Source of the DNA: BM003 sp963699835
GTDB lineage: Bacteria > Pseudomonadota > Gammaproteobacteria > Steroidobacterales > BM003
Assembly: GCA_963699835.1 (NCBI GenBank)
Contig: CAVOVJ010000008.1
Coordinates: 133,214-197,213, forward strand
Direction: 5' to 3'
DNA length: 64,000 bases
Position numbers and translations under genes: made by a program. The notes under the pieces were generated by a model. It ran no database searches, was not told the origin of the DNA, and saw only the letters and a list, made by a program, of their open reading frames with translations. How positions within the stretch are numbered: position 1 is the stretch's first letter; each line of letters begins with the position of its first letter. Of this stretch, positions 40,061 to 50,521 are shown piece by piece.

Positions 40061-41639
40061 AGTAAGGTCACTCCGGTAGCGGACTGAAGGGCTGGTGCCT
40101 TCTCAGAGAGAACCATGGCCAGGCCAAAGGCGAAAAATAGTCCCGCGGCGGCCGCAGCCAGTCCGATGTTGCCAAACAACTGCCGCCGCTTTTGTTCCGG
40201 CGTCAGCAACAGGCTGACGGAACCCAGTACAGGCAGACCGGTAAGCCGTCGCAACATGCTCCGGCTGAAGTAAACCGGCCGCATCTGGCTGAGTAGCAAA
40301 GCCAGCGCAACGCCCGAGGCCGAGCGACATCACCAGCACCGCACTCAACATCAACGGACGATTGGGCCCGGTCGGCGAAAAACTCGAAAATGCAGGGTCG
40401 ATTTCGCGGAAAGATATGCCCGACGATTTGTCATCGATTTCGATGAATGTCGTCAAGCGAGCGTTGCCTCTCGAGCAAGTCAGCATAGTAAGCCTGCATA
40501 CCGGCATAGCCTCGGGTCAGTTCCTGCCACTCTTTCTCGACTTCGAGAATACGATCGACGGCAGACTCCAGTTCGGTACGCCGCGCCTGCTGATCCGCCA
40601 GCCGCGCCCGCAGCGTGGCCAGCTCGAGATCGGCCTGGCTGCGTTCCATGCGGAGGTTGTCGTAGACCTGATTACCGATAAGATTGTTGTCTACCGCCGG
40701 GGCGCCGTCGGAGGCCGTCATTCTTGCCTCAGCCTGGGCCGCACATTGCGCCTCGAGGCTGGCGATGGTTTCCTTTAGGGCAACGATATCGGGGTGCTTG
40801 TCGGTGAACTGCAACTGCAGGGATCGCAGATTATTTTCCAGTGCCGCGATCTGCGGCGCCTCGGAACATCCCGACACGCCAATACTGCCAAGCAAACCGA
40901 AAGTGGGAGCTTCACCCTGCAACTGCCGCTGAACTTCCGAGCGGCGCTGCTCTTTCAGTCGAATTTCCAGCCGGGTAGAATCGATTTCGGCGTCGAGCGC
41001 CTGCAACTGCCCATAGTAGTCGCCACCCTGACCGCCGATGAACTGATAGTTTTTCTGTTTGAAGCGCTTGAGTTCCTCGTCCTTGACGTTGAGTTCCGCC
41101 TCGTACGCGTCGATTTGCGATTTCAGTGCAACGCTCGCCTCTGCCTTGTCGTCGTCGCTACCCTGCAGCGAATTCTCGAGAAAACTGTCCACGACCTCTT
41201 CCACGACCGCGATGGCAGTCTCCCTGTTGGGATCCTCGTAACTGATCGTGAAAATATTTTCTCCCTCTCGACTCGCAGCCACCGTGATATTGCGTTGCAG
41301 ACGAGTGATCAGGGCCTCGACCTGCTCAGGCGTTTTCGCGCGCTGAATCAGGTCGGTCTCGACGGCGACATTTGCTGATGTTCTCGCGATACAGCACCGC
41401 GCGGGTCATCAGCGCGACTTCGCTCATCATGTCTGTATCCGGGAACAGACCGCGCATCAACGGACGCAGCGTGTTCTCGGTATCGACAAAAATACGTGCT
41501 GTCGCCGTAGGTGTCCGGCATCGAATAGACCGCGAACGCACCACACAAGAAAACGCGCCCATGCCAGAGCGACCGCGTGCCAACGGTATCGCCACATGCC
41601 TCTCAAGTGTTCGATAACTTGTGCAAGGATTTCGAGCAT
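40057..41639 (-). CDS. Polysaccharide chain-length determinant, PEP-CTERM locus type (Wzz-like), frame-disrupted
   Basis: About 527 residues joined. MLEILAQVIEHLRGMWRYRWHAVALAWA gives the first membrane helix and Wzz N-terminal motif. The long periplasmic coiled-coil region reads EGENIFTISYEDPNRETAIAVVEEVVDSFLENSL... and is intact from 41282 to 40431. The second helix is near GNIGLAAAAAGLFFAFGLAMVL before the stop. Shifts occur near 41590, 41510, 41370 and 40420-40300. It works with the autokinase at the inner membrane. Confidence 0.87.
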
Positions 41640-41695
41640 GTCTGGTCAGCCGTCCATGGTTAGAGTGTTGTCATTGAATTCGGGGAATCCGTTCA

Positions 41696-42313
41696 TCAGA
41701 ATATCGACTCCGGGATGATCAGAACGTCGCCGGGCGCCATAAGCACGTTCTCATCGATTTTTCCCTTGTTCAGAAGGTCATCGATTCTTACGGGCATCTC
41801 ATATTGCTGACCCTCGACGCGACGCACGATCTTGGCGCGATTGCCCGAGGCCGTTTCCGACAAACCACCGACCGAAATCATCACATCCAGCAAAGTCATG
41901 CCCTGGCGGTACTGCATCGCCTGAGGTCGCTGCGCCTGACCCACGATTCGTACCTGCTGTTGAGCTTCACCGACAAAGCTCTGCACGATCACGGTAACTG
42001 TCGGCGTGCGCACGTACTCCGCGAGTACCGCCTCAACGTCGCGCGCGAGTTCTGTCGGCGTCTTGCCCGATGCTCGCATGTCCTCGACCAGCGGTGTCGA
42101 AATCTTGCCGTCCGGGCGTACCTGCACCGGAGCGGACAGATCCTCGTGGCGCCAGACAAAAATCTGCAGCGAATCACCCGGACCTATCAGGTACTCGCCC
42201 TCCTCGAGAGGCATCGGCGGCGGCGGCGTGCTGTCCGTGCTTTCGCTAAACGTGCTGCAACCGGCTATTGCCAGCAGCGCCAGAAGTCCCAGAGTTGATA
42301 CAGCATTTCTCAT
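41696..42313 (-). CDS. Polysaccharide export lipoprotein, XrtA/PEP-CTERM system
   Basis: An intact protein of 205 residues from ATG 42313. The signal peptide ends in LLAIAGC, so C19 is the probable lipid-modified cysteine. The Poly_export domain starts YLIGPGDSLQIFVWRHEDLSAPVQVRPDGKISTPLVEDMRASG. An SLBB-like domain with VRIVGQAQRPQAMQYRQGMTLLDVMISVGG follows. This is the outer-membrane export channel subunit. An upstream ATG (42379) would add a non-signal leader and is less likely. Confidence 0.87.
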   Translation of the reverse strand: MRNAVSTLGLLALLAIAGCSTFSESTDSTPPPPMPLEEGEYLIGPGDSLQIFVWRHEDLSAPVQVRPDGKISTPLVEDMRASGKTPTELARDVEAVLAEYVRTPTVTVIVQSFVGEAQQQVRIVGQAQRPQAMQYRQGMTLLDVMISVGGLSETASGNRAKIVRRVEGQQYEMPVRIDDLLNKGKIDENVLMAPGDVLIIPESIF

Positions 42314-42407
42314 TGAATCATTCTCAAGTCTAATTATTTTTGCAAGAATATCACGTATTCCCGGTAACTTACGTGACAAAATTCACTGTCTTACTTAACT
42401 TAATTCG

Positions 42408-45308
42408 TTACAAATTCTTTAACATCGACTCGGCATCTTGCCTGCTCGCGAACTCCACGTCCGATTTCAACAATTCCTCGAGAACCCCTTTCGCCTCGCC
42501 GTTCTCGCCGGATTTCACCAGGGCCGCGGCCAGGTGATAGCGGATTTCCGCGTTGCCAGGTTCCTGGCTGTTGGCCACGGCTTCTCGCAGCACGGTGACG
42601 GCTTTTTCGGTTTTGCCGTTGGCCAGCAGAATCCAACCGTAGGTATCCACAATGTCTCCGTTTTCAGGCGCGGCGGCGTAGGCTCTTGCAGCAGTTGCCT
42701 CCGCCTGTTCGTCGCCACGCTCGAAATAGATCCACGCAAGGTTATTCAGTGCCACCGGGTTGTCCGGATTCTGTGCGATGATTTTGCGATAGTGCTCGAT
42801 AGCAAGTTCCGGTCTTTCGGTGCGCTGATAGACTTGCGCCAGCAACATTCTGCTTTCGAGGTCATCGGGACTGGTCTCGAGGAAAACGAGATAGGGCTCC
42901 TCGGGATTCGCGACACCGGTTTTCATCCGCAGTTCCGAAATACGCAGCGCAATACTCGTCATCGGCCGGACTTTCATCGCTTCTTCATACGCCGCAAGCG
43001 CTGCGGGGTCATCGCGACGTGCGGTGGCGAGATCGCCCTCGATCGAATAACCGATCGGGTTGTCGGGATACCTGCGCTGCAGGTCATCGGCAATGGCGAA
43101 CGCCCGGTCCCACTGCGAATCCCGGGCAAGCAGTGTGGCGTAAAGCACCGCCGTGCCGGGATGTTCCGGATGTTGCGGATACATGTCGGCCAGTAACGCA
43201 TAAGCGTCATCGGGTCGCCCCATTGCCACCAGAGTTCGAGCGCGATTGAACACGAAACGCGGCTCACCCGGACGCGCCTGGCTGGCATCTCTGAATCGGG
43301 CCTCGGCAACGCCAAACCTGCCGCGGCGCAGTTTCACCAATCCGTCCAGATTAATAACTTCCGGGTTCGTTCGATCAATTGAGAAAACCTCGCTGGCAAT
43401 CGCGGCCGCAGAATCAACGCCGTCAGCGCTGCCGAGCTGCAAATACAGGCGAGCAAGAACCAGCCGTGGCTGCAGAGCCGTGTCATTGGCCTCCCGTGCC
43501 TTTTGTAGCCAGGCGATCGCCGCAGCGCTGTCTCCCTGCTGCAGAGCCACCTGCGCGAGACCCGTCATCGCCGCAGCGTTGCCGGGGAGAATTTCCAGCA
43601 CATCGCGATACAAGCGCTCAGCACGCTCCGCTTCGCCCTTGGCAAACTCGAGACGCGCGAGGTTGAGCATTGCACCCGTGTTTTTCTGATCCGTTTCTAT
43701 CGCCTTCGCATAGGCGGTGGCCGCGGCCTCGATATCGCCGGATCGCTGGTACAGCCCCCCTTTGAGATTCCACAGCGGAGAACTGTCACGATAGACCTCG
43801 AGCATCTGATCGAGGCGACTCTGCGCCTCTTCGTATTCGCCGCGTTGCTGCATCGTAAGTACCAGCAGAACACCGCGACGGTACTCGCTCTCCTCATCGC
43901 CCGGCATACGCTCCAGGATTGCGACGGCCCTGTCGACGTTCCCCGCAGTGATATAGGCGACTGCCAGATCCATCTGCCGCTCAAGATTGTCAGGGTCATT
44001 TGCGGCGGCCCGCTCGAGCAACTCCACGCCCGCATCGACGTCGCCCGTGCGCAGGCTGAGTTGCCCACCGGCTGCGAGCAAATCGCTACTGACGTTCTCG
44101 GCGCCCAGCGATGGGCCCAGCGCCTGCAGCGCACCCGCGGCGTCGTCCTGCATAATCCGCGCCTCGGCCAAGCCCCGCTGCGCGCGCGGATCATTTGGGA
44201 TGGTTCGCAAAACCCTGTTGAAATAGGCTTCCGCCTGCTGCGGATTTCCTTCGTACAGGTTCACGGTGCCGTATAAAAGCAGAGCGGGTTCCCACTCCGG
44301 CGCGATGCTGAGAATCTGCTGCAGGTTGTCCCCTGCGGCCTGATAATCCCCGTCGGCCATTGCGATACGGGCCGAGAGATAGAGCGCCGGCACACTTTTC
44401 GGAGCGACTTCCGCGAGCCGCTTCGAGGTTGCCTTGACGTTGTCAAGATCATCGCGGGCAAAATACGCGTCAGCGAGCCCGGCAATTGCCGCCGCGGTCA
44501 GCGCAACATCGCGTTGCGCCCGGCCGAGCTCCTCTGCTTTGGAGAAATCGGCAATGGCCTGCTCAAGCCGGCCCGCCTCCAGGTCGAGCTTGCCTCGGGC
44601 GATATAGCCGCGGACATAGTCCGGATTTGACGCGATGGCCGCGTCGATTTCCGCGCGCGCCTCGTCGGTCCGCCCCTGGGCAAGATAAGCCACGGCCAGG
44701 CCCATTCTCGCTTTCGCATCGTCGGGATCGGATTCGAGTACCTCAAGGAACAGGTCTTGCGCCGCCTGGATATGCTCACGCTTGTCTGCACTGCTCGGCG
44801 AATTGCGCACAAGACCCAGTTCGGCCTCGCCGCGGATTCGCAATACGGCATGCCTGCTTGCGTCGTCATCGACAAGGCCCGGGTCGATCTCATTCAGAAC
44901 GGCCTCGTAGGCTTCCTGGCCCAGCATCGCCAGCCCGAGATCTTCGATGACATCGGATATCGGCACCCCGAGTTCAACCGCTCTGCGCAGCGACTTTTCA
45001 GCTTCGAATGCATCACCGGTTTTTAGCGCAATCCGGCCGAGCATGAGCCGCGCCTGCACATTGTCGGGATCGTCCTGCAGCACGGTGCGCAGGTCGATGA
45101 CCGCGGCACGCAGATCGCCCTTGGTTGCGGCCTGTTCCGCCCGCGCGACCAATTCGTCATTATCCAGCGCAAGTCCACATGCGGAGGCCGCCGAAAGCAA
45201 GACCAGAATCATCGCCCGGGCCAGCCAGCTGACGGAATTTCCGGGACCGGCGACGCACTTCGCGAAATCTGCTTGCCCAGTAGGTCGGTTGTTGCATGTT
45301 CCAAACAT
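42408..45308 (-). CDS. prsT: PEP-CTERM system TPR-repeat protein PrsT
   Basis: A large periplasmic protein of 966 residues from ATG 45308, which has GGAG seven bases upstream; a GTG at 45323 is less likely. The signal region ILVLLSAASACGLAL could be lipobox-like. The rest is a near-continuous array of TPR units, for example AEKSLRRAVELG, ARMGLAVAYLAQGRTDEARAEIDAAIASNPDYVRGY, and NPVALNNLAWIYFERGDEQ, about 25 repeats. It follows PrsR by 23 nt. In XrtA loci it accompanies the PrsK/PrsR pair and may organise the export machinery; its exact role is not known. Confidence 0.9.
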   Translation of the reverse strand: MFGTCNNRPTGQADFAKCVAGPGNSVSWLARAMILVLLSAASACGLALDNDELVARAEQAATKGDLRAAVIDLRTVLQDDPDNVQARLMLGRIALKTGDAFEAEKSLRRAVELGVPISDVIEDLGLAMLGQEAYEAVLNEIDPGLVDDDASRHAVLRIRGEAELGLVRNSPSSADKREHIQAAQDLFLEVLESDPDDAKARMGLAVAYLAQGRTDEARAEIDAAIASNPDYVRGYIARGKLDLEAGRLEQAIADFSKAEELGRAQRDVALTAAAIAGLADAYFARDDLDNVKATSKRLAEVAPKSVPALYLSARIAMADGDYQAAGDNLQQILSIAPEWEPALLLYGTVNLYEGNPQQAEAYFNRVLRTIPNDPRAQRGLAEARIMQDDAAGALQALGPSLGAENVSSDLLAAGGQLSLRTGDVDAGVELLERAAANDPDNLERQMDLAVAYITAGNVDRAVAILERMPGDEESEYRRGVLLVLTMQQRGEYEEAQSRLDQMLEVYRDSSPLWNLKGGLYQRSGDIEAAATAYAKAIETDQKNTGAMLNLARLEFAKGEAERAERLYRDVLEILPGNAAAMTGLAQVALQQGDSAAAIAWLQKAREANDTALQPRLVLARLYLQLGSADGVDSAAAIASEVFSIDRTNPEVINLDGLVKLRRGRFGVAEARFRDASQARPGEPRFVFNRARTLVAMGRPDDAYALLADMYPQHPEHPGTAVLYATLLARDSQWDRAFAIADDLQRRYPDNPIGYSIEGDLATARRDDPAALAAYEEAMKVRPMTSIALRISELRMKTGVANPEEPYLVFLETSPDDLESRMLLAQVYQRTERPELAIEHYRKIIAQNPDNPVALNNLAWIYFERGDEQAEATAARAYAAAPENGDIVDTYGWILLANGKTEKAVTVLREAVANSQEPGNAEIRYHLAAALVKSGENGEAKGVLEELLKSDVEFASRQDAESMLKNL

Positions 45309-45331
45309 TATTTGCTCCACCAAAACCGGGC

Positions 45332-46693
45332 TCAGGCCGGTCCCGTAATATCATTGCGCTGCATGAGGTCATATAGCGTCGGCCGGGTGACGCCGAGCAG
45401 TTCCGCAGCTTTCGAAACATTACCCGCGGTCGCGGCGAGCGCCTGTCGTACTGCCTCGCTTTCGGCCCGGCATCTTACCTCACGCAGATTCAGCGAGTCC
45501 TTGACCGAACCCTCTCCCGACAACCCCATATCTTCCCGGTTAATCATGCTGCCGTCGGCCATGATAACCGCCGTCTTGATCTTGTTTTCCAGCTCCCTGA
45601 CATTGCCGGGCCACTCGTGCGCCTGCAGCGCCTGCAGTGCGTCGTCTGAAAAACCCTTGATTGATCTTGACTGCTTTTCCGAATAGCGCTGCAAAAAAAC
45701 CCGTGCGAGCGCCAAAACACCGGCGCCGCGCTCACGTAGCGGCGGGACGTTCACCGTGATTTCACTGATGCGGTAGTAAAGGTCCTCGCGAAACCCGCCT
45801 TCCGCGATCAGGTTCTGAAGATTTTGGTTCGTCGCGCACACTACCCGCACATCGACCGGAATTTCGTCACGGCCACCCACCCGCTCCACGACCCGTTCCT
45901 GCAGAAAACGCAGCAGCTTGGCCTGCAGCGACAACGGCATGTCGCCAATCTCATCGAGAAACAGCGTGCCCTTGTTGGCAACTTCGATCTTCCCCGGGGT
46001 TGTCTTGACCGCCCCGGTGAACGCACCTTTCTCATGGCCGAACAGTTCGCTCTCGAGCAGGTTCTCCGGAATCGCCGCACAGTTGATCGCCACGAAACGC
46101 TGTTGCGCCCGCGGACTCAGATCGTGCACCGCCCGGGCCAGCAATTCCTTGCCGGTGCCGCTCTCGCCCAAAATAAGGACCGTGACATCGGCAGGCGCGA
46201 CTTTCTCGATCATCCGGCAAACTTTCAGCATCTTGTCACTGACGGCGATGATGCCGGCAAGCGGCGATTCGGCCGTGGCTCGCTGCAGCCGACGATTCTC
46301 CTGTTCCAGCGCGTGAATCTTGTATGCACGATCGACGATTAGCTTGAGGGTGTCGGTCTGAACGGGTTTCTGATAGAAATCCCATGCGCCGAGACCCACC
46401 GCGCGCACGGCATTGTCCGAGTCCTGATTACCCGTGACTACGATCACCTTGGTATGGGGTGAAAGCTTCAGGATCTCCTGCAAGGTGCGCATGCCCTCCT
46501 CGACACCTTCCGCATCAGGCGGCAGCCCGAGGTCCTGCAGGACGACCGGCGGTTCGTGACGGCGCAGCTCGGAGATCGCCGCCTCACGATTTTCGGCAAT
46601 CAACACCTCGGCGTCCTCGAAACACCATTTCAGTTGTTTCTGCAACCCGGGGTCGTCCTCGACGACAAGCAGTTTGCGGTTCTCTTCGCTCAT
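45332..46693 (-). CDS. prsR: Response regulator PrsR, sigma-54 activator
   Basis: An intact 453-residue NtrC-type regulator. The receiver domain (VVEDD, phospho-acceptor D54 in LQDLGLPP, late K in YQKPV) is followed by the AAA+ domain with GESGTGKELLARAVHDLS (Walker A), ELFGHEKGAFTGAVKTTPGKIE (the GAFTGA loop that contacts sigma-54), LFLDEIGDMPL (Walker B), and a Fis-type HTH (GNVSKAAELLGVTRPTLYDLMQ). It shares 1-3 nt with PrsK (TAATG). In related bacteria PrsK/PrsR with RpoN activates PEP-CTERM genes, and a sigma-54 promoter stands before the PEP-CTERM gene at 52.4 kb. Confidence 0.93.
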   Translation of the reverse strand: MSEENRKLLVVEDDPGLQKQLKWCFEDAEVLIAENREAAISELRRHEPPVVLQDLGLPPDAEGVEEGMRTLQEILKLSPHTKVIVVTGNQDSDNAVRAVGLGAWDFYQKPVQTDTLKLIVDRAYKIHALEQENRRLQRATAESPLAGIIAVSDKMLKVCRMIEKVAPADVTVLILGESGTGKELLARAVHDLSPRAQQRFVAINCAAIPENLLESELFGHEKGAFTGAVKTTPGKIEVANKGTLFLDEIGDMPLSLQAKLLRFLQERVVERVGGRDEIPVDVRVVCATNQNLQNLIAEGGFREDLYYRISEITVNVPPLRERGAGVLALARVFLQRYSEKQSRSIKGFSDDALQALQAHEWPGNVRELENKIKTAVIMADGSMINREDMGLSGEGSVKDSLNLREVRCRAESEAVRQALAATAGNVSKAAELLGVTRPTLYDLMQRNDITGPA

Positions 46694-48800
46694 TATTTGG
46701 CCGCCACCAAGTTTCCGGTCGCAACTTCCTCCTCAGCGCCCAGTCGCGGCAACGTTATCGTAAACAACGCTCCCTGACCCGGACTTGTGTCAACTTTCAG
46801 CTCACCACCAAGCGTGCGCACATAATCACGCGCCTGATAGGCCCCGATACCCATTCCCTTGCTGCCTTTCGTGCTGTCGAACGGACGGAACAGGCGCTCG
46901 CGCACGAACTGGTCGCTCATGCCGCCACCGTTATCGCGAATCCTGATGATCGCCATTCCCGAGTCCTGCCCCAGCTCCAGTGTCACCTCACCGGTATCGG
47001 GCGTGGCATCCTGGGCGTTGCGGACCAGGTGCTCGATCGCGGCTGTCAGGCGTTCCGGATCCGCGCGCACACTCAGACCTGGCGTATCGGCCACAACGAG
47101 GGGCTCGGGTTTTCGCCCGGCACAGCGCACGGCAACCTCTGTCGCGAGGTCACCAAGATCCACCTGCTGGCTGCGCCCGCCGGCCCCGCCGCGCTGCAGC
47201 TGCTCCAGCAGGCGCTGCATTCGCTCAACGGAATTTCCTATCGTTGCGATGGCATCATCGACGAACTCCGGGTTGCGCTTGTGGCGCTCTGCATTACTGA
47301 CAACGAGTGACTGCTGGGCAATGATGTTTTTGAGATCGTGCATCATAAATGTGACCAGCCGATTGTACGTTTCGAACTGGCGGCTTTCAGCCAGCTCGTG
47401 CTCGCGCGGTCCAGCGACAGGTAGCCACCAATCTGCTGGCCGATCGTTTTCAACAGATCGGTATCCTCATAAGTCAAACCGAACTTGCCCTCCGGGCGGC
47501 GCAGCGCGACGAAACCAATCAGGCGACCATGATGATTTATCGGGACGATCAACCGGAACCGGCCCGGCATCGCCAGTTCCCCGGGCACGAGAAGCGCGCC
47601 GTAGCGCGCCGGACTGACGATGTATTCGTCAACGTCTATGACCCAGCCACGCTCACTCAGAAAACGCGGCAGCGAATCGTCGTTGTCAACTGGTGGAATC
47701 GGATCTACGACACACTCAACCTGGGCAGTCGCAACGAACTGGGCGTTCTCCTCATCAAGCGTCCAGAGAATTCCGCCGGGGCTGTTGACCACCTGCGCAA
47801 GTGCCTGGATGGCAAGTTCATCGATCGGTTTTTCCGACCCGGCCGAGGACAGCGTGCCGATCAGACGCAGCCATTCGTCGCGATACTCGTATTTGTTGCG
47901 ATAGAAATGCTTGCTCAGAAAAACCTTGGCACGCGCTCGCAACTGCGATGAGAACAGCACCGTCATCAAGACGATGCCGGCGCCGAAAAAGAATAATACC
48001 TGTACTACCGTTCCCCAGTCGCCGCCAAACGCGCGAATGTAGTAACCGCCCAATGCCATCACCAGCAAGTACACGCCCACGCCGATCAGGGTCGCCGAGT
48101 AAAGGACGACCTGGCGCGAAACGAAAACGTCAAGCGACCATTCAGGGTTACGCCGCGCGGCTATCGCAAGCAACGGCACCGTCAACGCGTTGGCAATGCC
48201 TCGCGAACTCCATATGGCGAAATCAATGGAGTTAAGCAGCATGGCCTGAGCATAAAGAAACAGGTCATAGGCAAAAAGACTGCCAATTCCGAGACACAGA
48301 AGTTTAACGGCCCAACGGCTCTTCTCGGGGGTATTCCGGTAGAGCTGCTCGACCAGACTGATGCCGATCAGCGAAAGTATCAGCCCAGCCGGAAGCCAGA
48401 CCTGGCCTGCACCGTCTGCCAGCGCCTCCGGACCACGCGTGACCTCGAGCCACAGTCCCGCCGCGATGCTGACAAACCAGACCAGCGGCGCGCCCCATCG
48501 GATAATCGCCGGCGCACCCGACGCGGCCATATTCATCAACAAGGCACGCAGGAAAAACAGCCAGACACCGACGCGCAGCATTTCCGCGACAAATATAGTC
48601 CAGAGAGGCAGTGGACGGCTGTAGGCCTGGAGTGCCAGCAGTACCGCCCAGATCGCGGTCAGCAGGCAGGCCCCCAGCAACAGCCCGCCGAGTTTGCGGC
48701 CGCGCCAGCCGACGACGAGCAGCGCACTCAGACCCAGAAACGCGGTGGCCGCAAGACCATAGCTCACCGTGCCGAAAAGCTGCATGCCGCTCTCGATCAT
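46693..48800 (-). CDS. prsK: Sensor histidine kinase PrsK (one frameshift)
   Basis: About 702 residues. ATG 48800, preceded by GGAG, gives MIESGMQLFGTVSYGLAATAFLGL and eight or so N-terminal membrane helices. A GAF-like domain follows (EKPIDELAIQALAQVVNSPGGILW). One lost base near 47405 moves the frame. The kinase core then reads MMHDLKNIIAQQSLVVSNAERH (His site), LEHLVRNAQDATPDTGEV (N box), IRIRDNGGGMSDQF (G1) and GSKGMGIGAYQARDYVRTLGGEL (G2). It would phosphorylate PrsR in response to an unknown membrane signal. Confidence 0.9.
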
Positions 48801-48834
48801 ACCCGCTCTCCCGAGACGCCGGAACGTATCATGG

Positions 48835-50236
48835 TCAACGAGCCCCTTTGCCCCAAAGTACAACCTCGGCGGTTTGCAGCAGGATCATCAGATCAAACAG
48901 GAACCCGTGGTTCTTGACGTAATACAAATCATACTGCAGCTTCTCTAAAGCGTCTTTCTCCGAAGACCCGTACGGGTAGCAAAGCTGCGCCCATCCGGTG
49001 ATGCCGGGTTTTACGCAATGTCGCTCGCGATAGTACGGAATCCTCTCATTTAGCTGCGACACGAATTCCGGCCGTTCCGGGCGCGGCCCGACAAAACTCA
49101 TGTCGCCACGCAACACGTTCAGCAGCTGCGGCAATTCGTCAATGCGTGTCTTGCGCATCACACCGCCAACACGCGTCACCCGGCTATCATTTTTTTGCGC
49201 CCATTGCGCCTTGCCGTCGGCTTCGGCGTTTACGCTCATACTGCGGAATTTCAGCAGGTTGAAGACCTTGCCATCGATACCAACGCGCTGCTGCCGATAA
49301 AATATCGGCGCGCCGATCCCGTCTTCAAATTTGATCGCGACGGCGGCGATGATCATCAGCGGCCATGCAATCGCCAGCAATCCCACTGATGCAATGAGGT
49401 CGAAGGCCCTGCGCACGAATTCGCGTAGTCCGTTGCGCTTGAAGCCCTCGGAGAAGATGATCCAGCTGGGGTTCATCACGTCGAGTTTCACCTTGCCGGT
49501 TTCGCGCTCGAGAAAGTTCATCAGATCCAGTACGTCGATGCCTTTCACCCGGCACTCGAGCAAATCATGTAGCGGAAAATTCTGGCGCCGGTCATCCATT
49601 GCGATCACGACTTCGTCTATGCTCGCCGCCACCGCGAACTCATGCATGGGAATGGTCAGATGGACCAGCCGGTCTTCGGGGACGATGTCGCCATCTCCCT
49701 CGCAGCGAACGAATCCAATTATCTTGAACCCGCGCTGGTCGGTCCGACGCCGCAGCATGGTCAGGCTCTCCGCCCTTTTCCCGGCGCCATAGACGAGAAC
49801 GCGGCGTTTGAACACCTCTTCATCAACAACATTGCCGAAGACAATACGTGCCAGCAGTATCCCCAAAATCGACAAAAAGGCCGCGTACGCGAAAAAGCCG
49901 CGCCCAAAATACAGGGTCGGGAAGATATAGAAAATGATCGTGACGCCTGCCAGACCGAGCGTCACACCGGCAAGCACCCGCACCACGACACCCACCGTGC
50001 CGGCGCGCTGGCGGGCATGATAGAGGCCCACGGCGACCAGCGCACCGAGCATCGTGAGCGCAAATACCACGGCCTGCGCAAACAGTGCCGTTTTGTTGTC
50101 CCACAGGCCGGGATGGCGATTACTGAAGCGGAGGAAGGCAGCCCCGTACACAGAGCCAAAAAAAATAAGACCCTCGACGATGGCAAGGACTGACTATCGG
50201 CAGATGAACGTAGTGATTGAAGATTCTGATTGGCAA
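48835..50236 (-). CDS. Initiating sugar transferase, PEP-CTERM system-associated (EpsB-like), one frameshift
   Basis: About 466 residues. Proposed start TTG 50236 gives MPIRIFNHYVHLP, then one indel near 50190 joins to VLAIVEGLIFFGSVYGAAFLRF. Four more N-terminal helices, a Rossmann-like domain (RVLVYGAGKRAESL) and the C-terminal phosphoglycosyltransferase domain follow: RRAFDLIASVGLLAIAWPLM, FYRQQRVGIDGKVFNLLKFRSM, SFVGPRPERPEFV, KPGITGWAQLCYPYG. It loads the first sugar-1-phosphate onto undecaprenyl phosphate. It is the first gene of the long minus-strand operon, downstream of a CRP-type site. Confidence 0.88.
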
Positions 50237-50418
50237 AACTGGCGCAACCTCAGTTCAGATCCGAGGAGAGATATCACTCAGCAAAGCGCCCGCCGGAAAC
50301 CGCGAACCAACTTCCGGATCCCTGGGCACCGCGCCAATCATCCCTCACGGACGGCAACTCGTTTATTGTTCTTACATTGTCCGACAACATGACGCTAAAA
50401 CATTGAAATGACAGGAAA

Positions 50419-50434
50419 TGTGAACCAGATCACA
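50419..50434. promoter_or_regulatory. CRP/Vfr-type binding site
   Basis: TGTGA-ACCAGA-TCACA is a perfect match to the palindromic CRP consensus half-sites with 6-bp spacing, flanked by A/T (AAA before, ATT after). It lies in the 285-bp non-coding interval between the MATE gene and epsB, about 183 bp upstream of the proposed epsB start. This suggests cAMP-dependent or Clp-like (cyclic-di-GMP in Xanthomonas) control of the polysaccharide operon. No promoter -35/-10 pair is certain. Confidence 0.7.
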
Positions 50435-50521
50435 ATTCCCGACATGAATGTTAATCATGAAGTAACCAATGTAAGCCTATGAATATATTAACGTATATGA
50501 CGAACGAACAGGCAGTTACAG

